Shown: positions 41,771 to 55,449 of the stretch, one piece after another | Layout: every line of letters starts with the position of its first letter | How positions within the stretch are numbered: position 1 is the first letter of the stretch | Assembly (NCBI RefSeq): GCF_004341035.1 | Contig: NZ_SLXK01000014.1 | Span: 1 to 64,000 of the forward strand | DNA: 64,000 nucleotides | Source of the DNA: Scopulibacillus darangshiensis | Lineage (GTDB): Bacteria; Bacillota; Bacilli; Bacillales; Sporolactobacillaceae | Direction: 5' to 3' | Made by a program: the position numbers and the translations under genes | Notes under the pieces: generated by a model | The model's input: the letters and a program-made list of their open reading frames with translations, nothing else | Told to the model about the DNA's origin: nothing | Database searches by the model: none

Positions 41771-42739
41771 TCAGCCTATTTTCCGCAAATTCTCTATAGG
41801 TTTTGCCAGGCTTTTATAATATGGGAATTTAGCGACATCAGCATTACCGCCGCTTATAATAATCCCCGCCTTTTTGCCCTTTAATGCAAGCTTTCCGCAA
41901 AGGACGGCAGCTAATGCTGCGGCGCCGGCGCCTTCGACAAACGCCTTTTCCCTCTCAAGCATCATAACCATAGCTAAGGCAATTTCCGCATCCGTTACAG
42001 TTACCATGTCATCGACAAAATGTTGAATGATAGGATAAGTGATCATGCCAGTTTCTTTAACAGCTATCCCGTCCGCGATGCTGTTAACCCTGGATAACCG
42101 TGCGCTGCCCTTTCCGGTAAAACGATTAAAGGTTGCTGCTGCTCCTGATGATTGGACCCCTACAACCCGAACTCCTGGATAAATGCTTTTTATCAAAGCG
42201 GCTATCCCGGAAATTAATCCGCCGCCGCCGACTGGGACGACGATCGTGCCCAAATCAGGGGCTTGCTGCATCATTTCTAAAGCGAGGGTTCCCTGACCGG
42301 CCATGACATCAAAATCATCAAACGCATGAACGAACGCCCGGTCATTTTCCTCTTGATCGCGCATCGCAGCCTCATAAGCCTCTTGATAGGACTCACCTAT
42401 TAAAACGGCTTCGGCGCCATATGATTGAGTGGCATTAACTTTGGCAAGCGGTGTTTTTTCAGGCATATAAATCTTTGCCTTCACACCCCTTTTCGCTGCA
42501 CTTAAGGCGACGCCCTGAGCATGATTTCCCGCGGAAGCAGCAATAATTCCTCTAGCCGCTTCTTCATCGGTTAATGACATGACCTTATTTAAGGCACCCC
42601 TAAGCTTAAAAGAGCCTGTGCGCTGCAGATTTTCCATCTTAAAATAAAGATTCGCCCCAGTTAATTGATTAAAGGTGGCAGATTGCCGCATAGGCGTCCG
42701 GTGAATAACCGGCAAAATATTCTCCATTGCATTGATCAC
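41771..42739 (-). CDS. ilvA: Threonine dehydratase, short form without ACT domain
   Basis: PLP-dependent threonine ammonia-lyase of about 322 residues converting threonine to 2-oxobutanoate, the entry to isoleucine. The PLP Lys is in GSFKLRGA (about residue 46), with SAGNHAQGVALSA and VPVGGGGLISGIA. The usual anabolic enzyme has a C-terminal ACT domain (about 420-510 residues) for isoleucine feedback; this one ends after the catalytic domain, like TdcB. Its place at the end of the ilv-leu operon indicates an anabolic role. The GTG at 42739 has a weak ribosome binding site; ATG 42727 is an alternative. It starts 31 bp after leuD. Confidence 0.85.
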   Translation of the reverse strand: MINAMENILPVIHRTPMRQSATFNQLTGANLYFKMENLQRTGSFKLRGALNKVMSLTDEEAARGIIAASAGNHAQGVALSAAKRGVKAKIYMPEKTPLAKVNATQSYGAEAVLIGESYQEAYEAAMRDQEENDRAFVHAFDDFDVMAGQGTLALEMMQQAPDLGTIVVPVGGGGLISGIAALIKSIYPGVRVVGVQSSGAAATFNRFTGKGSARLSRVNSIADGIAVKETGMITYPIIQHFVDDMVTVTDAEIALAMVMMLEREKAFVEGAGAAALAAVLCGKLALKGKKAGIIISGGNADVAKFPYYKSLAKPIENLRKIG

Positions 42740-42770
42740 TTGGTTCGCTTGTAAGAAATCCCCAACACCT

Positions 42771-43364
42771 TCACCATCCCGTCGTTAATTGTTTTTGTTC
42801 ATAATGAGAAATTTGATTTTCGAATGTCAACGTCATCGAAATTTCATCCAAGCCGTTTAACAGCATTTCTTTGTGATACGGATCAATCTGAAATTCTCTT
42901 TTAAAGTCCTTGTGTTCTACCGTTTGATTTTCAAGGCTGATATGAAGATTAAAGCCCGGGCTTTTCGCCTTCTGAATAAGCTCCTCCACATCCTTTTCAT
43001 TTAAAACGATAGGCAGCAGACCGTTTTTAAAACAGTTATTATAAAATATATCTGCAAAGCTCGGTGCAATGATAACTTTAAAGCCAAAGTCGGAAAGTGC
43101 CCATGGCGCATGCTCCCGAGATGATCCGCAGCCAAAATTATGTCCCGAAACCAGAATGGAAGCTTCCTGATATTGGTCGGCATTTAATAAAAATTCGGCG
43201 CGCTTTTGTCCATTTTCATCAAAACGCCAATGGTAAAACAGACATTCACCGAACCCTTGCCTTTCAATCCGCTTTAAAAATTGCTTCGGAATGATTTGGT
43301 CAGTATCAACATTTGTTCGCTCAAGAGGATAGACCAGCCCCTTATATTCACGAAATGGTTCCAT
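42771..43364 (-). CDS. leuD: 3-Isopropylmalate dehydratase small subunit
   Basis: A 197-residue swivelling domain of isopropylmalate isomerase with ERTNVDTDQIIPKQFLKRIE at the start and GHNFGCGSSREHAPWAL, the conserved catalytic-site segment. It forms the heterodimer with LeuC to isomerise 2- to 3-isopropylmalate. RBS GGGGAGG. Confidence 0.95.
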   Translation of the reverse strand: MEPFREYKGLVYPLERTNVDTDQIIPKQFLKRIERQGFGECLFYHWRFDENGQKRAEFLLNADQYQEASILVSGHNFGCGSSREHAPWALSDFGFKVIIAPSFADIFYNNCFKNGLLPIVLNEKDVEELIQKAKSPGFNLHISLENQTVEHKDFKREFQIDPYHKEMLLNGLDEISMTLTFENQISHYEQKQLTTGW

Positions 43365-43378
43365 AGCGTGTCCCTCCC

Positions 43379-44794
43379 CTATTGATAAACCTTGCCGAAC
43401 TGTCTGACATCAACAAATTTGCCGGCAACCGCAGCCGCCGCGGCCATCGCAGGACTGACAAGATGAGTGCGTGCCCCGCTTCCCTGTCTCCCTTCGAAGT
43501 TTCGGTTTGAGGTCGACGCACAGCGCCCGCCTGCAGGGACAACATCATTATTCATCGCGAGACACATGCTGCAGCCGGATTCCCGCCATTCAAAGCCGGC
43601 ATCTGTAAAAATTTTGTCTAATCCAAGAGCCTCGGCCTGCTCCTTTACCGTATTAGAACCAGGGACAACCAATGCTCTTACGCCATCGTGGACACGCTGA
43701 CCTATGATCACTTCAGCGGCAGCCTTTAAATCACTTAATCTAGAATTTGTACATGAACCGATAAAAACATGGTCGACAGCGATATCTTTAATAGCCGTTC
43801 CTTCTTTAAGTCCCATATAATCTAGTGCTTGCTCTATCGCTTCACGATCTTCTTTTTTGTCGTAATGATCAGGAATCGGTACGCAATCGCTGACAGAAGC
43901 ACCCATTGAGGGATTCGTTCCCCATGTCACTTGTGGTTCGACATCGTCGGCATTGATCTCAATCGTACGGTCATATTCCGCCCCAGGATCCGTCGCTAAC
44001 GTCTTCCAGCGTTCTATAGCAGCATCAAAGCTATCGGCGTCAGGTGCATATTTTCTTCCCTTTAAATAGTCAAAAGTCGTCTTATCGGGGCTGATCAATC
44101 CTGCTCTTGCCCCCGCTTCAATTGACATATTGCAAACCGTCATCCGTTCCTCCATCGACAATTGCCGGATTGCTTCTCCCGTATACTCTACGACCGAGCC
44201 TGTTCCGACATCGACACCAAATTTGGCAATGACAGCAAGGATGAGATCCTTAGCTGTCACGCCTAGTCCAAGCTCTCCGTTAACCTTAATCTGAAGGGTC
44301 TTTGGACGTTTTTGCCACAATGTCTGTGTCGCTAGCGTGTGTTCAACCTCGCTCGTGCCAATACCGAAGGCCAGAGCACCGAAGGCACCATGGGTCGATG
44401 TATGACTGTCACCGCAAACAATTGTTTTGCCTGGTTGTGTCAAACCAAGTTGTGGACCGATCACATGAACAATCCCTTGATCAGGATGGTCGATATCCGC
44501 TAATGGAATGCCGAATTCATCACAGTTCTTCTGTAATGTTGTCATTTGTTTTGCCGCTATATCATCGGTGATCAGTCGGCCCTTTGTCGTTGGAACATTA
44601 TGATCGACTGTTGCATAGGTCAAATCGGGTCTTCTAACTTTCCGGTTTTTTATCCTCAAACCTTCAAACGCCTGCGGCGATGTCACCTCATGGACAAGAT
44701 GAAGATCAATATAAAGCAGATCAGGCTTACCCTCTTCCCTATGAACAATATGCTGTTCCCATATTTTGTCGATTATTGTTTTTGGTTGCATCAT
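43379..44794 (-). CDS. leuC: 3-Isopropylmalate dehydratase large subunit
   Basis: A 471-residue aconitase-family [4Fe-4S] enzyme. Cluster ligands lie in [13 protein letters not shown] and [13 protein letters not shown] (C-x2-C). [20 protein letters not shown] is the substrate region. The ATG pair at 44794 follows GAGGAGG, 9 bp after leuB. Confidence 0.96.
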   Translation of the reverse strand: MMQPKTIIDKIWEQHIVHREEGKPDLLYIDLHLVHEVTSPQAFEGLRIKNRKVRRPDLTYATVDHNVPTTKGRLITDDIAAKQMTTLQKNCDEFGIPLADIDHPDQGIVHVIGPQLGLTQPGKTIVCGDSHTSTHGAFGALAFGIGTSEVEHTLATQTLWQKRPKTLQIKVNGELGLGVTAKDLILAVIAKFGVDVGTGSVVEYTGEAIRQLSMEERMTVCNMSIEAGARAGLISPDKTTFDYLKGRKYAPDADSFDAAIERWKTLATDPGAEYDRTIEINADDVEPQVTWGTNPSMGASVSDCVPIPDHYDKKEDREAIEQALDYMGLKEGTAIKDIAVDHVFIGSCTNSRLSDLKAAAEVIIGQRVHDGVRALVVPGSNTVKEQAEALGLDKIFTDAGFEWRESGCSMCLAMNNDVVPAGGRCASTSNRNFEGRQGSGARTHLVSPAMAAAAAVAGKFVDVRQFGKVYQ

Positions 44795-44803
44795 AATCCT
44801 CCT

Positions 44804-45913
44804 CTAAGCATAAGCCGCCAAAATACCTGATATCGCATGATTTTCGTTAATATGCTCAACAACCTTCTGGATCATTTCATCAGTGCCGACACAATGACCT
44901 GATGGTATATTAAGGTCAGCCGTATGGCACCCCTCATTAAGAACGGCACTGACCGCATTCTCCACTGCCAAGGCCTCTTTCTCCATCTGGAATGAATGCC
45001 TTAACATCATTGCTGCGGATAACATCATTGCCAAAGGATTAGCTTTATTCTCCCCGGCAATATCCGGCGCTGAGCCATGAACAGGTTCATACAATCCGAC
45101 ATTGTCGCTTCTTAGGCTGGCGGAAGGGAGCATTCCTAATGATCCAGCGATAATGGAGGCTTCATCACTTAAAATATCTCCAAACATATTTTCTGTGACG
45201 ATCACGTCAAAATCCTCTGGACTTTGAATCAACTTCATAGCCGCTGAATCCACAAGCATGTGTTCAACCTTCACATCGGGATACCCGGCGGATACGGCAT
45301 CAACAACCTCCCGCCACATTCGGCTCGATTCCAAAACGTTTGCCTTATCCACAGATGTCAATTTTTTGCTCCTCGCTTGAGCAAATTGAAATGCCTTTTC
45401 TACTATTCTGTGAACCTCTTCCTTATCATATAGCAGGGTATCGACGGCAATCTCTTTGTTTTTTCCTCTTCTTTCACTTGGCTCGCCAAAATAAATGCCG
45501 CCGGTTAATTCTCTCACAATGAGAAGATCCACATTTTCAATAATTTCCTTTTTTAAAGGCGATGCATTAATAAGCTGGCTGTAAGCTGTCACTGGCCGTA
45601 AATTGGCAAAAAGTCCAAGTGCCTTTCGAATTGCCAATAATCCCTTTTCCGGGCGGATATTTGGGGAAACATCAGCCCATTTCGGACCGCCGACAGCCCC
45701 CAAAAGAATCGCATCGCTCTCCTTGCAAACATCTAATGTTGCCTTAGGAAGAGGCGTTCCGGCGGCATCTATTGCCGCACCGCCGATTAGTCCTTCCGTA
45801 TATTTAAAGTCATGACCAAAACAATCAGACACGGCTTTTAACACTCTTACAGCACCGTCCATCACTTCACGGCCAATCCCATCCCCTGGTAATACAGCGA
45901 TTCTTTTCACCAT
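44804..45913 (-). CDS. leuB: 3-Isopropylmalate dehydrogenase
   Basis: A 369-residue NAD+-dependent dehydrogenase forming 2-oxoisocaproate from 3-isopropylmalate. Motifs: RIAVLPGDGIGREV, LLIVRELTGGIYFGEPSER, TENMFGDILSDEAS and YEPVHGSAPDIAGENKANPLA. ATG at 45913 follows AAGGAGG by 8 nt; the longer ORF to 45988 overlaps leuA and is not supported. Confidence 0.96.
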   Translation of the reverse strand: MVKRIAVLPGDGIGREVMDGAVRVLKAVSDCFGHDFKYTEGLIGGAAIDAAGTPLPKATLDVCKESDAILLGAVGGPKWADVSPNIRPEKGLLAIRKALGLFANLRPVTAYSQLINASPLKKEIIENVDLLIVRELTGGIYFGEPSERRGKNKEIAVDTLLYDKEEVHRIVEKAFQFAQARSKKLTSVDKANVLESSRMWREVVDAVSAGYPDVKVEHMLVDSAAMKLIQSPEDFDVIVTENMFGDILSDEASIIAGSLGMLPSASLRSDNVGLYEPVHGSAPDIAGENKANPLAMMLSAAMMLRHSFQMEKEALAVENAVSAVLNEGCHTADLNIPSGHCVGTDEMIQKVVEHINENHAISGILAAYA

Positions 45914-45926
45914 TTTGCATGCCTCC

Positions 45927-48513
<2,587 letters not shown>

Positions 48514-48543
48514 TTAATTGATCACTAATGTTATAGACTTTCT

Positions 48544-49065
48544 TTACTTTAGCAGCGAATACGCTGTAAGATTCGTTACAGGCTTTTGTGACCCTCTAAG
48601 GAATGCCGTTAAACCTGTTCTGGACAATTCTTTAATGCCATAAGGCCTTAGCAATTCGATGATGGCGTCGATTTTGTCTGTGTAGCCGGTCACTTGTATT
48701 GTCATGCTTTCCCTGCTGACATCAAGGATCGACGCTCGAAACGGCTCTATAATTTCTCTGATTTCACTTCGCGTTTGCGCATGGCCAAGAACCTTTATAA
48801 GAGCCAGCTCTCTTGCAACAATCGCTTGGTCTGTAATATCCGCTACCTTAATCACGTCAATTTGCTTGTTTAGCTGCTTCATAAGCTGTTCAATCTGGGC
48901 ATCATCCTCTACATTGACAACAACAGTCATCTTTGAAATACCTGGGTTTTCTGATTTTCCTATAGTGATACTTTCGATATTATACCGGCGTTTTGCCAAT
49001 GTCCCTGTGATCCGGTTTAGGACTCCGCTTTGATTCATCACGGTTGCTGTGACAATTCGTTTCAT
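48544..49065 (-). CDS. ilvH: Acetolactate synthase regulatory subunit
   Basis: A 173-residue small subunit with an N-terminal ACT domain (residues 2-75; [20 protein letters not shown]) and a C-terminal ALS_ss_C domain. It confers valine-type feedback on IlvB. Its ATG overlaps the ilvB stop by 4 bp. Confidence 0.94.
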   Translation of the reverse strand: MKRIVTATVMNQSGVLNRITGTLAKRRYNIESITIGKSENPGISKMTVVVNVEDDAQIEQLMKQLNKQIDVIKVADITDQAIVARELALIKVLGHAQTRSEIREIIEPFRASILDVSRESMTIQVTGYTDKIDAIIELLRPYGIKELSRTGLTAFLRGSQKPVTNLTAYSLLK

Positions 49066-50783
49066 GGCTTCACCCCTATCATTTCGTGCAGCCCTTTACC
49101 CGGACAAATCATCGGGTAGACATTGGCTTCCTTTTTAACCCGGCAATCGATTAGAACAGGTTCGCGGTCAGGTATAACCTCCGAGAGGACAGCGCTCGCC
49201 TCAGCTTCATTATTAACACGCACACCGCGGATCCCATAGCTTTCTGCTAGTTTGACAAAATCAGGCTGAACAGGAATTAACGAATGAGAGTATCTTTCCT
49301 CATAAAAGGTTTCCTGCCACTGCCGAACCATACCCAAGGCCTCGTTATTGAGTAAAACAATCTTTATCGGCAGGTTCAGCTCTTTAACTACAGCAAGTTC
49401 TTGCAATGTCATTTGAAAACCGCCGTCACCAAGGATGGCTACAACCGTCTCTTGAGGTTCTGCCAATTGTGCGCCAATGGCTGATGGAAAACCGAAACCC
49501 ATTGTCCCTAGTCCACCGGATGTTACCCAGCGATGTGGTCCGTTGAAATGATAGTATTGAGCGGCCCACATTTGATGCTGACCGACATCTGTCGTCACAA
49601 TAGCTTTGCCATCTGTGTGCTCGTGGATAAGCTTGATTAACCGCTGAGGCAGGAGCTCTTCATTGCTTACTTCGTTATACCAGAGCGGGTAATTGGCTTT
49701 GTTGTCATTCAACACGCGGCACCAATCGTTCGTACAAGCATCGGTCCCATCTTCCTCTAAAAGTTTTGTCAACGCCTGAGCTGCATCGGCAACAACTGGG
49801 ATTTGCGTTTTCACATTTTTACCGATCTCCGCCGGATCGATGTCAATGTGCGCCACCGTTGCCTTCGGCGCAAAGTGAGGGAGATGGCCGGTTAAGCGAT
49901 CATCAAACCGCGCACCGATATTTATAAGCAAATCACAATCGTATAACGCCATATTCGCTGCATAAGTGCCATGCATCCCAGCCATGCCTAAGGATAGTTC
50001 ATGGTCTGCAGGGAAGCTACCGAGCCCAAGCAGTGTATTGGCAACCGGTATATGGCGGCTAACTGCAAAGTCATAAAGCAGATCACAAGCGTTGGCGTGC
50101 AGAATCCCTGCTCCAGCCAAAATGACGGGTTTGTTTGCCAAGGCGATGGCTTCCGAAAGTTTTTTGATTTGTAATGGATTCGGACTAAAGTTTGGCTGGT
50201 AGCCCGGCAGATGAATATCTGCTCGGTCCCTGACGATTGCTTTAGTTATACAAATATCTTTCGGTATATCAACGACAACAGGTCCAGTCCTTCCTGTCGT
50301 TGCAATGTGAAAGGCTTCCTTCACAATTCTTGGCAAGTCTTGTAAATCGCGCACCTGATAGTTATGCTTGGTAATCGGTGTCGTAATCCCCATGACATCG
50401 GCCTCCTGGAAAGCATCGCTTCCAATCACCTGTTGTGCGACCTGACCTGTAAAAATCACTAGCGGCAATGAATCAATCATGGCATCCGCAATACCTGTAA
50501 TCAGGTTCGTCGCACCCGGTCCTGATGTCGCAATGACGACACCGGGTTTACCTGATACCCTGGCATAGCCTTCAGCTGCATGGATCGCGCCTTGCTCATG
50601 CCGGGCTAAAACATGTTTTAACGGCTTATCATATAGTGAATCATAGATAGGCAAAACCGCCCCTCCCGGATAGCCGAATAACACTTCGACCCCCTCATTT
50701 ATGATGGATTGGATGAGGAGATCAGCCCCGTTCACCTCTTCTGTCGACAGCCCGCCGTCAACCTTGACTTTCATCGTCACCAT
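49062..50783 (-). CDS. ilvB: Acetolactate synthase catalytic subunit
   Basis: A 573-residue ThDP- and FAD-dependent enzyme making acetolactate or acetohydroxybutyrate. Motifs: [28 protein letters not shown] (catalytic Glu), and the ThDP motif [20 protein letters not shown] with downstream [17 protein letters not shown] at 50783 follows AGGAGG. Expression is gated by the T-box leader at 50898-51200. Confidence 0.96.
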   Translation of the reverse strand: MVTMKVKVDGGLSTEEVNGADLLIQSIINEGVEVLFGYPGGAVLPIYDSLYDKPLKHVLARHEQGAIHAAEGYARVSGKPGVVIATSGPGATNLITGIADAMIDSLPLVIFTGQVAQQVIGSDAFQEADVMGITTPITKHNYQVRDLQDLPRIVKEAFHIATTGRTGPVVVDIPKDICITKAIVRDRADIHLPGYQPNFSPNPLQIKKLSEAIALANKPVILAGAGILHANACDLLYDFAVSRHIPVANTLLGLGSFPADHELSLGMAGMHGTYAANMALYDCDLLINIGARFDDRLTGHLPHFAPKATVAHIDIDPAEIGKNVKTQIPVVADAAQALTKLLEEDGTDACTNDWCRVLNDNKANYPLWYNEVSNEELLPQRLIKLIHEHTDGKAIVTTDVGQHQMWAAQYYHFNGPHRWVTSGGLGTMGFGFPSAIGAQLAEPQETVVAILGDGGFQMTLQELAVVKELNLPIKIVLLNNEALGMVRQWQETFYEERYSHSLIPVQPDFVKLAESYGIRGVRVNNEAEASAVLSEVIPDREPVLIDCRVKKEANVYPMICPGKGLHEMIGVKP

Positions 50784-50897
50784 TATCCCTCCTACCTTTT
50801 TATTGAAAGTTCAAAAGGTCCGGTAAAGTCGAATCCCTTCTTTAAGCGGCTTCTTCGGTCCTTTTGCCCTCTCTTTGAACAAGAAGAAAAATTTACT

Positions 50898-51200
50898 AAA
50901 AATAAAAGACCTTTTTCTCCCCATGTTTGGCATGACTTTTGCTATACCAACAATGAAGGGATGAAAAGGTCTCTTTTCATGGTACCACCCAACTTTATGA
51001 CATCCTTACGAACGTCACCTCATCAACCATATAATACAGGTTGACTTTTTGTAACGAGTACTTTTCTTAAGCACTCGGCTAATCCTACTCGCTTTTTTCG
51101 CTTTCAGATCAGCACTCAGAGGCGATGTCGTTATAAGCTGCATTACCGGTTTCCACCATTGCCGGCTCTCTATGAATACTAGACCTCATAACTTTATCCT
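50898..51200 (-). promoter_or_regulatory. T-box leader of ilvB, specifier read as AUC (Ile)
   Basis: A tRNA-sensing riboswitch on the minus strand. The T-box motif TGGGTGGTACC lies at 50981-50992 and pairs with uncharged tRNA. The terminator is formed by AGACCTTTT and AAAAGGTCT ending in a T-rich run near 50898. In stem I, the AGTA motif is at about 51176-51183 and AGAGAGCC marks the distal loop. By alignment with the glyQS leader (specifier, five nt, then TGAG) the specifier is ATC at 51124-51126, preceded by ACGAC and followed by G. CTC (Leu), as expected from B. subtilis, is the main alternative, three bases away, but it falls in the stem pairing with GAGG. Confidence 0.8.
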
Positions 51201-51218
51201 CGTCATTGATTTGTTCTA

Positions 51219-52886
51219 TTAAATTTTCAAGACACCGCCTGTATTGGCTGAAGTGACCAGTTTAGCGTATCTTGCTAAATAACCCGATTTTATTTTTGGT
51301 TCTGGCTGGATCCAATTATTTCTTCTTTGATTGATTTCTTCATCCGTTAATAAAAGATTAATGGAACGGTTTGTCAGATCAATCAGAATTTGATCGCCGT
51401 TTTCTATCAATCCAATAGGGCCTCCTTCAGCTGCCTCCGGCGATATGTGCCCTACTGCAATCCCCCGGGTTGCTCCGGAAAAACGGCCGTCGGTGATAAG
51501 TGCCACCTTTGTGCCTAATCCTCTTCCCATAATGGATGATGTCGGGGCGAGCATTTCCGGCATCCCCGGACCGCCTTTTGGCCCTTCGTAGCGGATAACG
51601 ACAACATGGCCCTCTTGAACAGTGCCGTCATCGATCCCCTTCTGTGCGTCGTCCTGGGATTCAAATACAATAGCCTCGCCCAGGAACGTTTTAATTGAAG
51701 GATCGACAGCGCCAACTTTTATGACACCGCCATCCGGGGCTAAATTCCCGGTTAAAATGGAAAGGCCGCCTACAGGGCTATATGGATTGTCCTTTGTACG
51801 GATCACATGACTATTCTTTATCACGGAATCTTTTACATTTTCATGGATCGTCTTTCCTGTAATGGTGATCCGGTCACGGTGAATAGCACCCTCTATTTTG
51901 CATAGTTCATTGATAATAGCACTTATTCCCCCAGCATCATGAACATCCTGCATGGAATAATCTGATGCTGGCATTATTTTTGCCAAATATGGGACGCGTT
52001 CCGCTACTTTATTTATTCTGGCTAGGTCAAAGTCAATTCCCGCCTCATGCGCAATTGCCAATGTATGAAGGACAGTATTCGTTGAACCGCCCATCGCCAT
52101 ATCTAAGGCAAATGAATCTTCAATCGCTTCCTCAGTGATAATATCCCGAGGACGCACATCGTTTTCTATCTGATCCATAAGATGCCCTGCCGCTTCACGG
52201 ATCAAACGATGCCGTTCATCAGATGTCGCCACAATTGACGCATTACCCGGAGGTGTCAGGCCAAGGATTTCCATCAGTGAATTCATCGAGTTGGCTGTAA
52301 ACATTCCTGAACAAGATCCACATGTCGGACACGCGCTTGATTCAAGTTCCAATAGCTCCGCTTGACTCATTTTACCTGCTTTATGAGCCCCGACCCCTTC
52401 GAAAACTGATGTTAGTGAAAGTGCCTTGCCTTCTTTGGAACGTCCCGCTTCCATCGGGCCTCCAGTTACAAAGACAGAAGGGACATTGGTTCTTGCAGAA
52501 GCCATCAGCATTCCCGGTGTAATTTTGTCACAGTTCGGAATGAAGAAAACCCCGTCAAACCAATGGGCGTTAATAACCGTTTCGGCGGCATCTGCTATCA
52601 CTTCCCTGCTGGGGAGGGAATACCTCATGCCGATATGCCCCATCGCGATGCCATCATCAACACCAATTGTATTAAATTCGAAAGGAACACCTCCCGCTTC
52701 CCAAATAGCCTCTTTTACCACTTCGGCAAACTTATTTAAGTGCTTGTGGCCGGGGATAATATCGATATATGAGTTACAGACGCCAATAAAAGGTTTATGA
52801 AGATCTTGGGTCTTAACCCCTGCCGCATGGAGTAGGCTTCTGTGAGGGGCACGGTCAATGCCCTTCTTTATCATGTCACTTCGCAT
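51219..52886 (-). CDS. ilvD: Dihydroxy-acid dehydratase
   Basis: A 555-residue Fe-S enzyme producing 2-oxoisovalerate and 2-oxo-3-methylvalerate. Motifs: [29 protein letters not shown] (signature 1, cluster Cys), [17 protein letters not shown] and [19 protein letters not shown] near the end. It lies upstream of the ilvB T-box, so it is transcribed with ilvE from the ilvE promoter and is not itself under the T-box. Confidence 0.96.
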   Translation of the reverse strand: MRSDMIKKGIDRAPHRSLLHAAGVKTQDLHKPFIGVCNSYIDIIPGHKHLNKFAEVVKEAIWEAGGVPFEFNTIGVDDGIAMGHIGMRYSLPSREVIADAAETVINAHWFDGVFFIPNCDKITPGMLMASARTNVPSVFVTGGPMEAGRSKEGKALSLTSVFEGVGAHKAGKMSQAELLELESSACPTCGSCSGMFTANSMNSLMEILGLTPPGNASIVATSDERHRLIREAAGHLMDQIENDVRPRDIITEEAIEDSFALDMAMGGSTNTVLHTLAIAHEAGIDFDLARINKVAERVPYLAKIMPASDYSMQDVHDAGGISAIINELCKIEGAIHRDRITITGKTIHENVKDSVIKNSHVIRTKDNPYSPVGGLSILTGNLAPDGGVIKVGAVDPSIKTFLGEAIVFESQDDAQKGIDDGTVQEGHVVVIRYEGPKGGPGMPEMLAPTSSIMGRGLGTKVALITDGRFSGATRGIAVGHISPEAAEGGPIGLIENGDQILIDLTNRSINLLLTDEEINQRRNNWIQPEPKIKSGYLARYAKLVTSANTGGVLKI

Positions 52887-52906
52887 TTCATCACTTCCTT
52901 TTCTTT

Positions 52907-53806
52907 CTAGCCTGCTTGCGTATTATGGTGATAAACCTTGGTACCATCCTCTGTTACAACCTGCCGGAATGCTTGCAGCAATTGATTGGTTATCGGTCCT
53001 GGAATGCCGGTGTTAATCAGCCGGCCATCAACCTTAACCACTGCGATCACTTCGGCTGCTGTCCCGGTTAAGAAAACTTCATCGGCAACATAGACATCAT
53101 GTCTAGTGAAAACCTCTTCGCGAATATCCAGCCCTTCTTTTTCAGCAAGCTCGATGATCACGTTCCTAGTGATGCCTTCTAATGCCCCAACATAGCTTGG
53201 CGGTGTTTTAATGACGCCATTTTGTATAATAAAGATGTTGTCGGCTGATCCTTCTGCAACGTACCCTTGCTCATTCATCATAAGGGCTTCGCTGACACCC
53301 GAGAGATGAGCTTCTATTTTTACTAGAATATTATTTAAGTAGTTGAGAGACTTGACCTTTGGACTGAGTACGTCTGAGCGATTTCTTCGGCTGGCAACCG
53401 AGACGACATCTATGCCAGTTTCATAAAGCTTTTTTGGAAACAGGGACAATGGCTCAGCAATAACGATAACCGAAGGCTCCTTGCATGTATAAGGATCAAG
53501 TCCTAAATTCCCTGTGCCTCTTGACACAACGACACGAATATAAGCATTTTGGTAATTATTTTTCCTTAAAGTATCAACTATAATCTCGCTCAGTTCCTGC
53601 TTTGAATATGGGATCTTCAGCATAATGGAATGGGCTGAATCATACAGCCGCTTTAAATGTTCATCAAGGCGAAACACATTGCCTTCATACATTCTAATGC
53701 CTTCGAACACCCCATCTCCGTATAAGAAACCATGATCGTAAACAGATATCACAGCATCTTCTTCAGGTACAAAACGTCCGTTAAGAAAAATCCACTTGCC
53801 GCTCAT
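52907..53806 (-). CDS. ilvE: Branched-chain amino acid aminotransferase
   Basis: A class IV PLP aminotransferase of about 299 residues. [20 protein letters not shown] starts the fold, and [16 protein letters not shown] carries the PLP Lys (about residue 159). Then [10 protein letters not shown] and [10 protein letters not shown]. It catalyses the last step of Ile, Leu and Val synthesis. The ATG at 53806 follows GGAG by 8 nt; the GTG at 53815 has no site. First gene of the ilv-leu cluster. Confidence 0.95.
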   Translation of the reverse strand: MSGKWIFLNGRFVPEEDAVISVYDHGFLYGDGVFEGIRMYEGNVFRLDEHLKRLYDSAHSIMLKIPYSKQELSEIIVDTLRKNNYQNAYIRVVVSRGTGNLGLDPYTCKEPSVIVIAEPLSLFPKKLYETGIDVVSVASRRNRSDVLSPKVKSLNYLNNILVKIEAHLSGVSEALMMNEQGYVAEGSADNIFIIQNGVIKTPPSYVGALEGITRNVIIELAEKEGLDIREEVFTRHDVYVADEVFLTGTAAEVIAVVKVDGRLINTGIPGPITNQLLQAFRQVVTEDGTKVYHHNTQAG

Positions 53807-53869
53807 ACGTCTCACTCCTCTCTGTTCATATTTTTTAGTTTTCTTTTAATAATTTAATAATTGTTCCCC

Positions 53870-53898
53870 ATCTTACGCCTTATATACCAAGTGGTCAA
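53870..53898 (-). promoter_or_regulatory. ilvE promoter
   Basis: On the minus strand TTGACC (53893-53898), a 17-bp spacer and TAAGAT (53870-53875) form a good sigma-A promoter, 64 bp before the ilvE start codon. Confidence 0.8.
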
Positions 53899-53945
53899 CA
53901 CTATTTTTTTGCCATTTTCACACTATTTCAATTGTTTGATCTATT

Positions 53946-53959
53946 TGTAATCGCTTACA
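53946..53959. promoter_or_regulatory. cre (CcpA) site in the ilvE-hom intergenic region
   Basis: TGTAATCGCTTACA is a perfect match to TGWAANCGNTNWCA in either orientation. It is centred about 90 bp upstream of the inferred ilvE start point and about 150 bp upstream of that of hom. In B. subtilis CcpA activates ilv-leu from a distant upstream cre. Confidence 0.8.
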
Positions 53960-54011
53960 TTCCCTCTGTTGTCCACTTTTTTACCCATCAAATTTTGAAT
54001 TGTAAACTTTT

Positions 54012-54025
54012 TTAAAGCGTTTTCA
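54012..54025. promoter_or_regulatory. Second, imperfect cre-like site
   Basis: TTAAAGCGTTTTCA matches the cre consensus with one deviation (the final CA). It lies 46 bp upstream of the hom -35 and could link hom expression to CcpA. Confidence 0.4.
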
Positions 54026-54070
54026 GGAGTTTTTGATAATCGTTTCACTTTCTACTTAAAAAGATTTTTC

Positions 54071-54099
54071 TTGTAAAGATTAATGAGCAACGCTATAAT
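54071..54099 (+). promoter_or_regulatory. hom promoter
   Basis: TTGTAA (54071-54076), a 17-bp spacer and TATAAT (54094-54099) form a clear sigma-A promoter about 58 bp before hom. The palindrome ACAATTGT follows the start point. Confidence 0.8.
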
Positions 54100-54156
54100 G
54101 TCCACTATACAAAAACAATTGTATTAAATAAGAGAACAGAACAAGGCGGTGATGAG

Positions 54157-55449
54157 ATGGATCAGGTATCCGTAGGTTTATTAGGATTTGGGACAGTCGG
54201 CAGCGGGGTTGTGCATTTGCTGCTGCAAGAACAGGAGCAGCTGGGCGAACGGGCTGGATGCCCTATTCATTTGGAAAAAGTTTTAGTCAGGGATAAAGAA
54301 AAACTAAGAAAAATAAAATTGGACGATGATCGTTTTACAGTAGATGCAAGCGATGTTTTGGATAATCCAAATATTGATATTGTAATTGAAGTGATGGGGG
54401 GCATCGAAGAAACCCGCCAGCATATCCATCGCGCCTTAAGAAATAAAAAGCATGTCATTACAGCGAATAAGGACCTTATGGCTGTCTACGGCAGTGAGTT
54501 ATTGGAAGCTGCCTCAGACAATGGTTGTGATTTGTATTATGAAGCTAGCGTCGCTGGCGGCATTCCTATTCTTCGCAGCTTAACCGATGGTTTAGCCGCA
54601 GACCGCATTCAAAAGATGATGGGTATCGTTAACGGAACAACAAATTATATCCTTAGCAAGATGAACAGGGAACCTGTCACATATGAGGAAGTATTAAAAG
54701 AAGCTCAAGCATTGGGATTTGCAGAAGCTGATCCAACATCCGATGTAGAGGGCCTCGATGCCGCTAGAAAAATGGTGATTCTAAGCCACCTGGCCTACTC
54801 GGTTCCAGTTAATTTAGAGGATGTGTCAATTGAAGGCATTACAGAAGTAGCGCAAAAAGATATCTTGTACAGCAAGAAACTGGGTTATGCGATCAAACTG
54901 ATTGGTATTGCAGAATTGGATAATCAAATGATCGATATTAGTGTTCAACCAACGTTATTGCCGGAAAGGCATCCGTTAGCCTCGGTGGAAAACGAGTACA
55001 ATGCTGTTTATGTTTATGGGGAATCCGTTGGAGAAACGATGTTTTACGGACCCGGCGCCGGGGAACTGCCAACAGCGATTGCTGTCGTCTCCGACCTTAT
55101 TTCTGTTGTCAAAAATATGTATCATGGCACATGCGGGGACCATATTTTCCTTCCACGCCGTGAAAAGATATGCAAGCCCGACGAGGCGATCAAAACACAA
55201 TACTTTATCAGACTGCATCTAAAGGATGAACCAGGTGCCTTTTCAAAAATGACGGATTTATTTAAAAAACAAGGCGTGAGTTTGGAAAAGTTAATTCAAG
55301 AACCTTTGGATGACCACCAATCAGCTGAGGTCGCCATCATAACACACGAGACGAATAAGAAAATGTTCGAGGAAACGTATCATCTGCTAAAAGATTTAGA
55401 TGTCATCGAGGATATCAAAAGCTACTATCGCGTTGAGGGGATGAAATAA
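54157..55449 (+). CDS. hom: Homoserine dehydrogenase
   Basis: A 430-residue NAD(P)-dependent enzyme of the aspartate family pathway. N-terminal GLLGFGTVGSGVVHLL, catalytic domain with GGIPILRSLTDGLAADRI and GIVNGTTNYIL, and GLDAARKMVILSHLA. The C-terminal ACT domain (about 350-425; IRLHLKDEPGAFSKMTDLF) allows threonine feedback. RBS GGTGATGAG. First gene of hom-thrC-thrB. Confidence 0.96.
   Translation: MDQVSVGLLGFGTVGSGVVHLLLQEQEQLGERAGCPIHLEKVLVRDKEKLRKIKLDDDRFTVDASDVLDNPNIDIVIEVMGGIEETRQHIHRALRNKKHVITANKDLMAVYGSELLEAASDNGCDLYYEASVAGGIPILRSLTDGLAADRIQKMMGIVNGTTNYILSKMNREPVTYEEVLKEAQALGFAEADPTSDVEGLDAARKMVILSHLAYSVPVNLEDVSIEGITEVAQKDILYSKKLGYAIKLIGIAELDNQMIDISVQPTLLPERHPLASVENEYNAVYVYGESVGETMFYGPGAGELPTAIAVVSDLISVVKNMYHGTCGDHIFLPRREKICKPDEAIKTQYFIRLHLKDEPGAFSKMTDLFKKQGVSLEKLIQEPLDDHQSAEVAIITHETNKKMFEETYHLLKDLDVIEDIKSYYRVEGMK

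Noticed and set aside
53820-54060. CodY box in the ilvE-hom region
   Set aside because: AT-rich stretches were checked against AATTTTCWGAAAATT, and none matched well enough to call.
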